In this document: positions 15,101-34,036 of the stretch, one piece after another
How positions within the stretch are numbered: the stretch's first letter is position 1
Layout: each line of letters opens with the position of its first letter
Assembly: GCA_019454045.1 (NCBI GenBank)
Contig: SKCR01032769.1
Location: forward strand, 62,001-126,000
Direction of reading: 5' to 3'
From: Zanthoxylum bungeanum
Lineage: Eukaryota > Streptophyta > Magnoliopsida > Sapindales > Rutaceae
DNA: 64,000 bases
Program-made: the position numbers and the translations under genes
Notes under the pieces: model-generated
Databases searched by the model: none
What the model was told of the DNA's origin: nothing
Seen by the model: only the letters and a program-made list of their open reading frames with translations

Positions 15101-16770
15101 CCACGTACCAAATACCACTCTACCACATGCTACAATCAGTTCTACTTCCACGACATTTAACTCTCTAACATGGCCTTCATCTCAGCTATTGGGAAATTGA
15201 AAAACTGTAAAAAGAACCACAAAGAGAGGGAGCTTACATCCAATGCATTAGTTCCTTTGTCCATCAAATCCAGCTTTGTCAACACCCCAAATGTTCGTTC
15301 ACCTGCAATATTTAATGATTTATTAACTTAAGATTTAAACTGCAGGACAGGTCTCTGCATAGAATGTATACAAATTCAACTGCAGAAGACAGTAAATAAT
15401 CTGTACCACTGGGATCCACTTCCCTTGAGAGTTTGATTGCATCAGATGTCGCAATATCTTGATTGGCTGGAGATATTGCTAAAATGATGCTATTAGGCTA
15501 CAGATAAAAAAGCAGACATCAATTAGAATGCAAACAATGTCCAAAAGAAGAAATTCAACTTGAAACATATATATGTATATAGATGCCAAGAAATAACATA
15601 AACCATTTATTGGTCGGGGGCAAAGATCATTTCAATTTGAAAAGACAATGTACAGAAGCAAATGTGAAATACTTGAATAGCAAGTGAGTTCAAACTAGCC
15701 GATGGTCATGTATATTAGTATAATTTGTTCTCGACAGAGAATTTTTCAATTGAAGGAAAATGGAAACCGAAAAAATAATAAGGTACTATAAACAGAAACG
15801 AGAGTTGCTTATCACCTTCTCAACATAAGATCGAACCATGGATTCAATGTCTTGAACAATAGTATCAGGCTGACCCTCTGAAAAGTGAAATTTCCATGTT
15901 CATAACCATAAATTATAACCACAAAACATACAAAGTTAAATTCATAATAGACAGCCAAGTATATGACATAGACATACCGACAGCCACTTTGGTCAAACCA
16001 GGTAAATCAACCAGGGTTAAGTTGACAACTGCAAGTCAAGAAAACCGCCAGATGATCATTTTGAAACACAAAAATTAAACTCATGAACAAGAAATAACGA
16101 GAAAGTTAAAAGAAATGACAGACCATTTGGAGAGTAGATACTGAGATGGATAGGAATTGGAGATATCTGTTTCGTTTTCCCAGTTACCCTATCAGTTTCA
16201 TCCTGAATTTCCTTACGAACCATGGCTGTGGCACCCCAGAATTAGAAAGATTGATTCAGCTCCCAAGTTGAACAGAAAAAATAAAACATCGTTTTACATA
16301 ATCAAATGAAATTGTATATATACTTTGACTCAACTCAGCATAATTAAAGGAGGCCAAAGAATTAAATAAAGATTAGACATACCGAAATCAGTGAATCGTC
16401 TTTTGGGCAAGTGAAGAAACTCAGCAAACTCCTGTGAACCATCTTCTGTCTTGTGGAGCTGCAGTACCAACGGCCGTCTGGTCACAATCCCTGCAAGTAA
16501 TTAAACTTAAGGCAAAATAATAGTAATAATAAAAAGAATTAATCAAACAAAAATTATCCGAAAGAAAAACGGACCGGATCCTCTAGGAAGAAAGTCACGG
16601 CCAACAAAGCTTTCGAGCACAGAAGATTTTCCAGAACTCTGGCCACCGACGACAGCAACGGAAGGAAGAGCTTCCCAGAGAGAAGAGAGAGCGTTGTCGC
16701 CACCTCCATAATCTCCAAGCAAAGTACACGCTCTCTGAATCCGATTTACCAAACCGATTAAGCTCTCCAT
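12114..16770 (-). CDS. DRP1E: Dynamin-related protein 1E-like, 14 exons, frameshift in exon 13
   Basis: Large GTPase of the plant DRP1 (phragmoplastin) group, acting in cell-plate formation and clathrin-linked membrane traffic. Coding exons (minus): 16575-16770, 16383-16490, 16124-16225, 15978-16028, 15816-15877, 15407-15497, 15238-15302, 14281-14475, 14076-14195, 13934-14004, 13037-13262, 12849-12899, 12365-12741, 12114-12242; all introns GT-AG. GTPase motifs: P-loop GGQSSGKS at residues 42-49, DLPG at 143-146, TKLD at 212-215. The middle domain ([12 protein letters not shown]) and C-terminal GED ([11 protein letters not shown]) are present, and there is no PH or proline-rich domain, as in DRP1. 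N-terminus [15 protein letters not shown] and the PQEVEKAG stretch favour DRP1E over DRP1A/C. Exon 13 has 377 nt, one short of a multiple of three: its frame hits TAG soon after [11 protein letters not shown], while family-like sequence resumes one frame over. Intact length would be about 614 residues. Confidence 0.9.
12545..12572 (-). other. Frameshift site in DRP1E exon 13
   Basis: The frame reading [11 protein letters not shown] ends at a TAG a few codons later (about 12545). Sequence resembling DRP1E ([11 protein letters not shown]) is open in the neighbouring frame from about 12565 on. A one-base loss at or near the cccggg run (12560-12565) would explain it. No GT donor lies where an intron could rescue the frame. 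Confidence 0.75.
13487..13815. repeat. Tandem duplication of ~160 bp in a DRP1E intron
   Basis: 13487-13645 is repeated as 13646-13815. Both start with taactacctatatt, run through gat/agt/aat trinucleotide stretches and end with ggtcaaaccagtaa. The copies differ mainly in trinucleotide number, consistent with slippage after duplication. Confidence 0.9.
14578..15058. mobile_element. hAT-type MITE in a DRP1E intron
   Basis: 481-bp non-autonomous element with terminal inverted repeats TAGGGGTGGC / GCCACCCCTA and a perfect 8-bp target duplication acaaagac (14570-14577 and 15059-15066). The 8-bp duplication and TIR type indicate the hAT superfamily. The interior is AT-rich and built from many copies of a cgaatcgaat motif in both orientations. 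No transposase ORF. It sits between exons 8 and 7 of DRP1E. Confidence 0.92.
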
Positions 16771-16805
16771 CGTAGCCTTGACCCCTTTCCCTTTGAATAT
16801 TATTC

Positions 16806-16840
16806 ACTGAAGAAGAAGAAGAAGAAGAAGAAGAAGAAGG
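16806..16840. repeat. GAA trinucleotide repeat upstream of the DRP1E start
   Basis: About ten GAA units on the plus strand, i.e. a TTC tract in the probable 5'UTR of DRP1E, 36 bases before the ATG at 16770. Pyrimidine-rich leaders are common in plant genes. Confidence 0.7.
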
Positions 16841-18017
16841 AAGGAAAAAAAAAAGCCGTCTTTGAAAGCAGAGCTGGTTAGCGTAGGACTCAAGAAAAAA
16901 TTAGAGAAATGAAACGAGAGAAAAATATTGCGCGTGTTTTTTGACTAGTCGTTAAAAGACATACTACGCCCGGTTCGCACCGTTGGTATTAGTGACACGT
17001 GGAGCATGTTAATTTAAGTTACAACTATACAAACGTTAAATTAGAGCAATCAAATCATACCCAAACCCAAACACCGCTCCAAGATACATTCATATTCATA
17101 TTTTAATTATTTTTTTCTTTTTTATTTTTAATATTTTAATAAATACTTAAATCACCCTCCCAAAACATATGGATTTGAATTGAGGCTGACTTCTACACAC
17201 TCCATAACTTATTCCCAAACAATTATCTTTTTTTTTTAAAAAAAATAATCTCAAATTTATGTATATGTCATCAATTCATCCACCGACTGAAATTAACATT
17301 CACTACTCGATTAAAATAACACATTCACATAGCATGTTTTACTCATTTAAAATTACTTTCAGCAAAATTACCGATTCTTGCGTTCTAATTCGTTTATAGA
17401 TCCCTGAGATGGACTGAATGACACATTATATATGCCATATTATTACAATTTAAGACGACTAACATTATTTTATTCATTTAAAAAAAATAGTTAAACAAAA
17501 CTAAAAAGCCTTGCCATTCTGATTTCAAAATGGGCGGCTGAAACCGGATCTCTTGCTTCGGCTAGAAATCTAACTTACTTTAATTTTCACATTTGTGGGG
17601 ACTATGGATATTAAAATTGGACAAATCAGCATCCATATAAATATAAATAAGCAATTAGCTGACAAGGTGGTAGAGTGAAGATTATCAAAAAGAAACAGTA
17701 ATATCCAGTTCTTATATAACTATAATCAAGTCCCTTCCATTCCGTACTTGATGTAGACATAATTAAAACCCAAAACCTCTTTCTAATACTAGTCCTAATT
17801 AATATACGGTAAATATTTTACTTGAACAAGAACAAGCACAGATGGCCCATAATTAAAAGAAACATCCCAACAAATTAACAACTTGGCCGACAGATAAGTA
17901 TATACCAACCATTACAACAATGCTATCTCCACAAAAAGATCCCGAGAGATTCTTCTGATTGGTTGAGTCCTCAAATATAGTTACTTGATCTGTTCTCTGG
18001 CGTTTAAGACGAGTGGT
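16841..18017. other. Intergenic spacer between DRP1E promoter and NAD-ME1 3' end
   Basis: AT-rich. It should hold the DRP1E promoter (right of 16840) and, near 17900-18017, the NAD-ME1 3'UTR. No ORF, repeat or RNA gene recognised. Confidence 0.6.
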
Positions 18018-24820
<6,803 letters not shown>

Positions 24821-25096
24821 TTTTAAATCAGATTTGCAGCAAGATCGTAACCTAACCTACTAGTAGTAAGTAGTCACAACTAATAACTGATCAACTCAAA
24901 CCTCACTACTGTTTTTATTTTATTTTCTCGTTAACTTCTCTTCTGTTCTGTAGCCTGTCGATCGTTTTATTTTTCGACAATGTATAACAGTTTACCCAAC
25001 CTTTCGGTTTTGGAGCCCGACTATAACCAACACAAGCCGCCGGCGGGACCTCAATTTAGGTCTAAATTAAGTGTATAAATCTTTTTATAAGAAAAA

Positions 25097-25129
<33 letters not shown>

Positions 25130-25829
25130 AGTATGCAGACAATTCGGTTACGGTTCGAAAACGTAATCAAACCGCGCCGCGCGGTTGGTTTTTTAATTTT
25201 GGCCGAACCACAATTAAAACATAGACCAACAGTTCATTCTTCGGTCAAATCTTCAAAAATTTCCGATTGATTTTTTTTATTCACCATGTTCCATCCTACA
25301 CAAATTTTCAAAAATCAATCACAGATTCACAACCGTTGACATTCACTACCTTAATGATTTCATTTTCTATAAATGTACCGTTTTGCCATCCAGTTTTTTG
25401 TGGTTCATTTCTTTTAAATTATTCATTTTTGCTTTGGTTGACATGATATATATAATATATATAATTTCAAATCCGATAAATTTTTTTTATTTTTATATGT
25501 CTTACAAACCACATAAAATTCATATGAACATGATTTAGTCTTGATCATGTATATATATATAATCACTGTGGTCGATTTTTGATGACTAACTATATGGACA
25601 TTTTTTTCATAAAAGCGGATCAATCATTCTCCGCGCTTAAACTATACATACAGATATCAGGCTTCTTTTCCTTTAACTAAAAACTTTCTTGGACAAAGTA
25701 AATTTTGAGTGAATTTGCAGTGTGCACAAGTTGGCAAAGCTTTCAGAGACTGAAATCATATATGCCTTGTTCTAATATTCTAATTATAATTGATTTTTAT
25801 TTTAATTCTAACGATGGGAAATATTAGAA
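24821..25829. other. Intergenic region upstream of NAD-ME1
   Basis: Presumed NAD-ME1 promoter near 24840-24960, without a clear TATA box. A dinucleotide (AT)n run lies at about 25105-25129. Nothing else recognised. Confidence 0.55.
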
Positions 25830-25834
25830 GATTG

Positions 25835-26097
25835 TGTTGTGATTAAACACACACGAATAGAGGTGATTGGAGAGAAAACTCTTCTTTTATATTACAAACA
25901 AAAGAATTACAAAGCTTTATAACCCAAGCTTTACAAAAAACTCTCACACCACTTTACTCTCTATTATACTCACGTTTGGGATTTCTGTGATGATTCTAAC
26001 AATGGTTTTGGGCTCTTTTTATAGCCCACAGTGCACACGTCTTTGGCAAAACGTGTGTTTGCACACACACAGTTGGCTTTGGTGCATGCATGATGTG
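25835..26097 (-). repeat. Copia-2 left LTR, first segment
   Basis: Matches 41652-41928 but lacks 14 bases around 26028. Interrupted after gcatgatgtg by the solo LTR. Confidence 0.92.
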
Positions 26098-27222
26098 TGT
26101 CACGATCCTAGTTTCAAGCTAGGACGTGTAGTCACTTTACAAAGGAGCCCATGTTTCGGGACATCAGATAAAGCTCGTTCCTGGTCAAATGTATCTCTTA
26201 TATGACCTTGTACTGGAGATATTTCATTTGAGTGGTAATATTCGGAAGTTTGCCGGAAGATTTAGAAACGTGCTCGCTTGCCGCTAGGAGCTGGCCTAGT
26301 TGTGCAGCGTTGTGAAGGAGCCTATATTTCGGAATGCCGGATTGAGCTTGCTCCAAGCCCTAAGTAACTCTTAGGGGTGGATGTACTGGGAAGTTTTCGT
26401 CCGTGGAGTCCCATTCTGAAGTTTGGCGGGAGATTTTGAGATATGCTAGCTTGCCGCTAGTCGTTAGCCTAATTTGGTGCATTGTGAAGGAGCTAACGAC
26501 CCGGGGTGTCGAATCGAGTGGGACCAAGTTCCAAAGTGAATATTATGGTGACTTGTACTGGGAAAATTTCAGCCCCAGAGTTGGATTTCGAGATTTGCCG
26601 GGAGATATTGGCAGTAGGCCCACTTTTGGGTCTTTTCCGCTAAAGTGGGGGTGTTGCGGAAAACCATCAAGATGAGTTCATTTGGGGACGAGATTTTAAC
26701 CCAAAAACACTTATATTGTGGCTTATTGAATGCCCGGAAGAGTTCCCGAAAAATCCTCTTACAATGGATTTTAGAGGGGGGGTGTGACAACTCAAGCGCC
26801 AGGTGCGTATACTGGTGAAACTTGTGCAATGTCTCTAAAACCTCTTTAGGGGGAAGCCTAGGTGAACCTTGGGTGTGGCCAAGGGGGCTTCGGTGGTCTT
26901 TGGGCTTTAGCCGTGAACCCTCTCGCCCTTAGACATCGTTGGGACAATGGTGGAATGTTGCGATTATGTTAGTGGGAAAAGTGATATTTTTATATCCGGT
27001 TGTGCCATTCGAGTATTGGGTCCCGGTGCAAGTCGGGCCCGCATGTGTATGCTTTGAGATAGCTTGTGAGCTTTGGTATCTTATAAAATTACGGGTCTGT
27101 TCCCTCTCCAACAATGGGAAATTAGGGTCAGAGGTTTCTTGTAGGCTGACTTACACGGGACGTGACCGTGCTAAGTGCCGCACGAGCCATTTTTTCGTTA
27201 AGGAAAAAGTCGGGCCGTGACA
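26098..27222 (+). mobile_element. Solo LTR of a Ty3 chromovirus-like element inside the copia-2 left LTR
   Basis: 1125 bp, tgtcacgatcc...ccgtgaca, flanked by atgtg (26093-26097) and ctgtg (27223-27227), a 5-bp target duplication with one mismatch. Its second half shares blocks with the LTR of the intact chromovirus at 41929: gtgacaactcaa, aaaacctctttaggggg, taggctgactt, aagtgccgcacg and the cccgtgaca-type end. The first 650 bases do not match, so it is a related family, not the same one. No internal region remains, as expected after LTR-LTR recombination. Confidence 0.85.
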
Positions 27223-27288
27223 CTGTGCATGCTTTCGGCGCCAAAGCTGTCTTCAATTTGCTTTGCTCCTTTGCAGCTGGTCACAACA
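27223..27288 (-). repeat. Copia-2 left LTR, second segment
   Basis: ctgtgcatgctttcgg to cacaaca. Matches 47808-47873, the corresponding tail of the right LTR. Confidence 0.92.
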
Positions 27289-27453
27289 AATCTCCCCATC
27301 GGTGAAGATTTCCCCAAAAATCTGAGCCGACCATCAATCATCCAAACCGGATCCTCCAAAAAAGGATCCTCCCCTGGCTGCATCTGTATGACTGCCTACG
27401 TACCCTGAGTTGGGATCAAGCCAATCGTAGTTCTCTGAATCTCCCCACTCTGA

Positions 27454-28311
27454 CTATGTGGAGAGTTTTGTCATCCCGGCTATGGCACGACAGATTTCAA
27501 GCTTCTCCTTCGATAAAACCTTCGTGAACATATCGGCACAGTTGTCGTCGGTGTGAATTTTCCTGAGTTCTAACAACCTTGAGCTCAGGACGTCCCGTAT
27601 CCAGTGATACCTCACATCAATATGTTTTGACCTCGAATGAAATATGGAATTTTTACTGAGATAGATAACACTCTGACTATCGCAGTACAAATTGTACTTC
27701 TCCTGCTTGAAACCCAATTCCTGGACGAATGTCTTCATCCACAGCAATTCCTTGCAAGCTTCTGTAACTGCAATGAATTCTGCCTCTGTTGTAGAAAGTG
27801 CAACACATCTCTGCAACCTCGACTGCCATGCCACAGCTCCCCTTGAGAGAGTAATCAGATACCCCGAAATAGACTTTCGGGTATCCACATCTCCTGCCAT
27901 ATCTGAGTCGGCGTAGCCTATCAACACTGGTTCGCTGCTTCCAAAACATAATCTCATCTTGGATGTGCCTCGTAGATACCGCATAATCCATTTGATGGCA
28001 TTCCAGTGTTCCCGTCCTGGGTTTGACATAAACCGGCTGACCAATCCAACTGCGTGTGCTAAGTCTGGCCTCGTGCACACCATGGCATACATAAGACTTC
28101 CCATTGCTGAGGTGTATGGAACCTGTTTCATTTCCTCATTCTCTGTCTCAGTAGAGTGGCTCTGTTGTGTACTCAATCTAAAGTGGGGCAAAGGAGTGCT
28201 AACCGCTTTAGCCTTGTCCATCTGGAATCTCTGAAGTACCTTCTCGATTACTCCTCCTGTGACAGTATAACTCCTAGCTTTCCGATCACGGCCTTGGGAT
28301 CCTGATGCCAA
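27454..28311 (-). pseudogene. Copia-2 RT C-terminus and RNase H
   Basis: 285-codon open frame. MGSLMYAMVCTRPDLAHAVG marks the end of RT. SDMAGDVDTRKSISGYL, STTEAEFIAVTEA, YCDSQSV and SKHIDVRYHWIRD are RNase H signatures of the Tnt1/Tork group. Upstream RT lies in another frame. Confidence 0.9.
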
Positions 28312-28406
28312 GAATTCTGTTTAGCCGACCCCAAGTCTTTCATCTCAAAAGACTTTAACTCAGTTTGCTGCTTTAAATTATCATCCGCGATTGTTCCGGC
28401 CAACTA

Positions 28407-28598
28407 TCACAACATATCTCTACTATAACAGTAAGATGATAAAGTCATCGTCATAAAATTTCTGGACGAAAACACAATGTCTGAAGTGGTCTTCCTTGTA
28501 TAATCCCTGCTCCCCATAAACTGACTGGCGAACTTCATGTACCAATGTCTCGGTGCTTGTTTCAAACCATAGAGGCTTTTCCCTGAGTCGGCACACAT
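28407..28598 (-). pseudogene. Copia-2 RT segment next to the Tat insertion
   Basis: [19 protein letters not shown] is the conserved RT block. The coding sequence is broken on its N-terminal side by the Tat element; the preceding RT segment resumes at 38175. Confidence 0.85.
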
Positions 28599-28603
28599 AT
28601 TTT

Positions 28604-30519
28604 TGTAGACAACAGAACCTGGGCGACGCTTTTCTAGGCTCGCGGCCTAGTTGGGAAGTACGAAATAACATGGAGTCGCCACCCGGTGTGAACCGGGACA
28701 AAGATTTAAGGCCGCACTCACCCCTCGCAAGGGAAGACCTCAAACCGTTGGGTTCGGAATGGTCCCTTACTTATGTCATTGTGATGATATAATTTGTGCA
28801 CTAAATCAACCGCATCTATCCAATAATCATGCTCAAGGGTACTTAGATCTAACATGCTTTTATCCAAATAATTCCACGCAATGTAACACACAAGCATATT
28901 AAACCATTAAATCAACATGTATGAATCATTACCCAAACGCATCATAAACTAAGAACATGCATAGTGAACAACCTAAACATGCTTTAACGAACAAATAACA
29001 AACTAAATTAAACCATGCTTCAAATAATAAACAAATAACCTAAAGATTATAACATGCTCAAATACAAGTTTGGATGGGACAAAACATATGTCTCTTAAGT
29101 GGTACGTGGCGTTGTATCCCGAGTACAAACCGCACTACCGTCCATTCGGATTCGGCTACGGAATTTACGTCCGGGTTTCCATCCTATATACCACAAAAGG
29201 GAACACATGTCCCGCCCATCCAACAATCAAATCATGCCTCAAACGACTCTCATGCAATTATATATCAAAGTAAAATAAAATAAAGAATAAAGAAGATAGG
29301 TAAAAGGTACCCTCAGGTCTAACCTCTTTTGTCGATCTTTGGAAGCGCGTTCCAAGTCCGTTGGAAGGGCGAATGATCCGAAACCTTTCCAAATTATTTG
29401 CTCACTGTTTTCCCTTGTTGTTTTGATGCTTGGGCTGCTGTTTTACCTTCGTTTCACCGCCATTTGTTCGCTGCGTTTCAGGTCACTGGTTCGGGCGTTT
29501 AGTGGACTGTTTTGGGTAATTTTGGTGGTCTCGGGAGGTGCGTTTGTAAAGATTTCTTGGGGAAACTTTTTGGGGATTTTTGGGATGGTTTCTAGATGAT
29601 TTTAGGACTGTTTTGGAGGCTAAAGTCGCAACAAATACTGACCAGAACAGGGGACGAAATTGTGCAGTGGGGCGTTTTCAGGGGCTGTTTTTGGCGCTGT
29701 TTTGGAGCTGCTTTGGGGAGTCTTTTTGCGGCACTTCAGGGGCTGGAAATAAGGTTTATTTTAGGGTGTTTTAGGGCTGTGAATGGTGGCTGGAAGTCGG
29801 CTAAGGAGGGCTAAGAAAAGGGCTTGGTCGTGAGTTGTCTTGGTGAAGGGTGGTGGATGGTGATATGCGGCCTTGGGATGGATTTTTCTTCTGGGATGCG
29901 GCAATGAGGGTTCTTGGAGGGGCTTTGGACGTGCAAAGAGGGCTTCACAAGTTGCTTGAGGGATGTGTATGAGCTAGGGTTGTGTATGGGGGCAAAGGTC
30001 TCTTTTTATAGACAAAGGGAAAAGGCTTTCCTTTTTAGATTAGGAAGGAATCTCCTAATTGGTTTCTAATAAGGAATGCATCTCCTAATTAGGATTTGGG
30101 ATTGGATTCGATTTGGTAATGATTTTATTTGATTTCTTTTATTTAGGTAAGGATTTAACAAGATTTAAACATGTGATTAATGTGCAATTACCTAAATAGA
30201 GGGCAATGGGCGTGAATCATGTCCAATGGGCATAGGTTTGGTTTGACTTGGTTTGACTTGGGTTGACTTGGGTTGACTTGGGTATTTGGGCTTGGTTTGG
30301 GTTAGGTATGTGGTCTATGGGAGTTTTGGGCCTAAGGTGAGCTTAGAAACGGAGGTATAACAAGCAACCGAAGCGAAACAACTCGGGTAAATCCATCAAA
30401 AATTATATTTTCCAACTTTACCCTTCCAACGTTCTTTTCCCGCGGCTTTCATGACTAAGAGGGAGTTGTCTCCATATAAGACTCCTCATCGGGTGTTATG
30501 CAAAAATGCAATGCCTACA
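28604..30519 (-). repeat. Tat element LTR, downstream copy
   Basis: 1916 bp. Differs from the other LTR by one substitution near 28649 and two single-base indels (near 28892 and 29176). Confidence 0.95.
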
Positions 30520-30675
30520 GTCGCCCCCACTTTGATGGGACTTGTGCAGTGTGTGACAATGACAATTCTATCAAAGTACGTGCAATGCATTTTTACTTAC
30601 CTGGCTCGCCAGCTGCCACTTGACTTGCCGTGTTGATTTGAGTTGATGTTATGTTGAGGTGCTTCGACCTCTGGT

Positions 30676-31490
30676 CCATTCCCGAACCGTTGTTGTGATG
30701 TGATGAGGTCCATTCCCGAACCGTCACCGTGTTGTGGTCCATTCCCGAACCGATCTCCATTCCCGGAGTGTTGCTGTGATGTGATGAGGTCCATTCCCGA
30801 ACCGTCACCGTGTTGTGGTCCATTCCCGAACCGATCTCCATTCCCGGAGTGTTGCTGTGATGTGATGAGGTCCATTCCCGAACGTCACCGTTGTGGTCCA
30901 TTCCCGAACCGATCTCCATTCCCGGAGTGTTGTGTGATATGATGTGATGAAGTCCATTCCCGAACTGTCACCGTGTTGTGGTCCATTCCCGAACCGATCT
31001 CCATTCCCGGAGTGCCATTCCCGGCGTGATCATTCCGATGTCCATTCCCGGACTGTCCATTCCCGAACTAATCTCCATTCCCGGAGTGTGTGTGATGTGA
31101 TGAGGTCCATTCCCGAACTGTCACCGTGTTGTGGTCCATTCCCGAACCGATCTCCATTCCCGGAGTGTTGCTGTGATGTGATGAAGTCCATTCCCGAACT
31201 GTCACCGTTGTGGTCCATTCCCGAACCGATCTCCATTCCCGGAGTGTTGTTGTGATTCCGGTGATGAAGTCCTTCCCGAGCTGTCCCGATGTTGTGGTCC
31301 ATTCCCGAACTAATCTCCATTCCCGGAGTGCCATTCCCGGCGTGCTCATTCCCGAGCTTGTCCATTCCCGACTGTCCATTCCCGGACTAAATCTCCATTC
31401 CCGGAGTGCATTCCCGGCGTGCTCATTCCCGAGCGTGCCATCTCCTTCCGAGCTGTCCATTCCCGGATGTCCATTCCGGACCATAATGAT
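30676..31490. repeat. Minisatellite of 81-bp composite units in the Tat 3' region
   Basis: Built from the short phrases ccattcccgaaccg and ctccattcccggagtg. The first full units recur at 81-bp spacing (tgatgaggtc at 30701, 30782, 30863), then become irregular. The unit length is a multiple of three, so all frames stay open and produce artificial ORFs. Tandem repeats at this position are characteristic of Tat elements. Confidence 0.93.
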
Positions 31491-31500
31491 CTGATGTAAT

Positions 31501-31712
31501 ATGGGCTTCGCCCTCAGAATGCCATTCTCGGCAGAAACTGAAACTGATGTGATGTGGGCCTCGCCCCCAGAATGCCATTCTCGGCAGAAACTGAAACTGA
31601 TGTCAATGTGGGCCTCGCCCCCAGAATGCCATTCTCGGCAGAAACTGAAACTGATGTCAATGTGGGCCTCGCCCCCAGAATGCCATTCTCGGCAGAAACT
31701 GAAACTGATGTC
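31501..31712. repeat. 54-bp tandem repeat, four copies, in the Tat 3' region
   Basis: The phrase cagaatgccattctcggcag recurs at 31515, 31568, 31622 and 31676. The last three copies are nearly identical. Confidence 0.93.
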
Positions 31713-32090
31713 AATGATTCCACTCAGCGTATTGCAATTCCTCTCACGAGATCATCTCTGATAATTGGATATATTTTCGTCCTCAACGAATGCTTGATGT
31801 CGAAGCCAGAGAATCTTCAAAGTACTCGATATGCTCAACTCCGATCGTCTGAATAGGTGATCCAAACTAGACTCCTAGTGTGTGTGTGCCAAGGATCTTT
31901 CACAGCTTATTCCTTAAGCAAGCCAACTCGATAATTTCGCTTCGGAGAATCGGACCAGTGGGTCTAACCAACCTGAATGTCTTAATCACATTCTGTGATT
32001 ACTTCAGCATACTTGACATGATATGGTCTTCTGTATTGCACTCTTGTCTCTTTCTTTTCATTCGGAACTCTCTCTTTTTTTTTTTCTTTG

Positions 32091-32124
<34 letters not shown>

Positions 32125-32528
32125 CTGACACACCTACCCTTTAAGGTAGCATTTCTCCTCATGGTGGTCCTAATACTCGCCCATGGGTAGCTTCACGCTT
32201 ATCGGTTATAGGCGGTCTTTTTCTTTTCTTTTCTTGCAGAGACATTTCTGTTATTTCTGACCATATCATGTATCATAGCGTCTGTAATCCAGGGTGGACC
32301 TCCAGGCAAACGGTCATTCACCGACCCTCTGTCTCTTCAGCTAGTCATCTCATCAACCACTCAGGCTTCCATTGTTGAGATCCCGTATTTAGGTGCTTTA
32401 TGAGTCTAGTCAAGATCAATCTATTCAGCATACCGGCGACGAACACTTCCAGCACTCGTTGTTTCTAAGGCTTCTACCTATAGCACACAATGTCATCACC
32501 GGACATATATCAAATTACCAAAGACTTC

Positions 32529-32565
<37 letters not shown>

Positions 32566-32938
32566 AACTCACTCACTCAAAGGAATTCTTCCTTTCTGCT
32601 ACCGACACTGTGGGCTTTGCCCCCGGGATCCATTCCCCAAAACTCAAACTGAAAGCGGGCCTCAACCCTCAATTCACCATCTGAACCTTAACACTAATGT
32701 GGACCTCAGCCCTGGGATTTCTACCCAAACTCAATACAGTGCTTTCGCTGCTTCTGGTTGAATCATCTCCGCCGCTTTCACTTTTCTGTCTTCGAAACCT
32801 GTGAATACCAAACACAAAACACAAAACACGAAAACAAAAAGAATGCAGTAATGGGTTATATGTATGCGTGGATGCATGATTTTTCTTTATCCTGTTGGGT
32901 TAGGTCTTCTGCAGGTGACCATCCAGTCTTCTGCCCCC
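31713..32938 (-). other. Tat element non-coding 3' region
   Basis: Between the minisatellites and the integrase stop. It contains T-runs at about 32096-32124 and 32538-32562. No coding domain recognised. Confidence 0.6.
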
Positions 32939-34031
32939 TCAGGCAAAGTACAGCTTCAATCTATCAACATTGATGGGCTCGGTGAACTCATTTCCTTCCA
33001 AGTCTGACAGTCTCACTGCTCCATTTCCCATTACCTTCTGAACAATGTATGGTCCTTCCCAATTTGGTCTGAACTTCCCTCTTGGGTCTGTCGTCGATGG
33101 CTTCGACTGCTTAAGTACCAGATCACCTTTCTTGATCTTGGTAGGACGCACCTTCTTATTAAATGCTCGGGCCAACCTCTTCTGATATATCTGCATGTGA
33201 TGCAAGGACTTCATCCTCTTCTCATCCATCAATGTCAACTGTTCAAACCTTTGCGAGGTCCATTCCTGTTCTGGCAGTTCTGCTTCTGCGAGTACCCGCA
33301 TGGACTGTATCTCCATTTCTATCGGCAGTACCGCTTCCATTCCGTAGACCAAGGAATACGGCGTAGCTCCTGTTGCCGTTCTCACAGATGTTCTGTATCC
33401 CCACAGAGCAAATGGCAGCTTATCAGCCCAGTCTTTGTAGTTCTCAGTCATCTTTGCTAAGATCGTCTTTATTGTCTTGTTGGCCGCCTCGACTGCCCCA
33501 TTAGCCTGTGGCCGGCCTGTATGGTGAGGACTTGTGATGACCTATCCCAGACCTCTGTAACATCGCCTTGGTCTCTCCCTGAAACTGGACTCCATTATCC
33601 GTGACCACATGGTGCGGCATACCATACCGGCAAATGAGATTCCGTGCAATGAACTTTGCCATCTGCTTTGCTGTCACATTGCGGAAAGACTCAGCTTCTA
33701 CCCACTTCGAGAAATAGTCAACTGCCACCACTATGAAGCGGTGCCCATTCGAGGCATTCGGTCGGATTTCCCCGATCATGTCAATCCCCCATGCCGAGAA
33801 GGGCCATGGCTCTGACAGCCCATGCAATTCTGTGTGCGGCAGATGATTCAAGTTGCCATGTGCTTGGCAGTCATGACAGTGCTTTACCAGTCTTGCGCAA
33901 TCAGCTTCCATGGTCGACCAATAGAAACCTTGCCTCACAATCTTGCGAGACAAGTTCAGTCCATTCATGTGTGGCCCACATACTCCGGCATGTACCTCGT
34001 CCATTACCTTCTGAGCTTCTTCTCTGTTCAA
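32939..34031 (-). pseudogene. Tat element integrase
   Basis: 33501-34031 carries the zinc-binding HHCC region (HCHDCQAHGNL), core motifs IDMIGEIRP, VDYFSKWVEAESF and VTDNGVQF. 32939-33451, in another frame, carries the C-terminal part (FALWGYRTSVRTATGATPYS, GKFRPNWEGPYIV). A break of about 50 bases separates the open frames near 33452-33500. Confidence 0.9.
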
Positions 34032-34036
34032 GCATT

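Noticed and set aside
26403..27220. Plus-strand ORFs of 90 and 93 codons
   Set aside because: They lie wholly within the solo LTR and show no domain.
29339..29814. Hydrophobic ORFs repeated at 36994-37469
   Set aside because: They lie in the Tat LTRs; duplicated because LTRs are duplicated, and not conserved coding.
30593..31484. Long repetitive ORFs on both strands (REWTSSHHSNTPGMEIG-like)
   Set aside because: They are translations of an 81-bp non-coding minisatellite whose period is a multiple of three; no start context or homologue.
31501..31761. CRISPR-like regular repeats
   Set aside because: Plant nuclear context, and the 54-bp units are contiguous without spacers; they belong to the Tat element.
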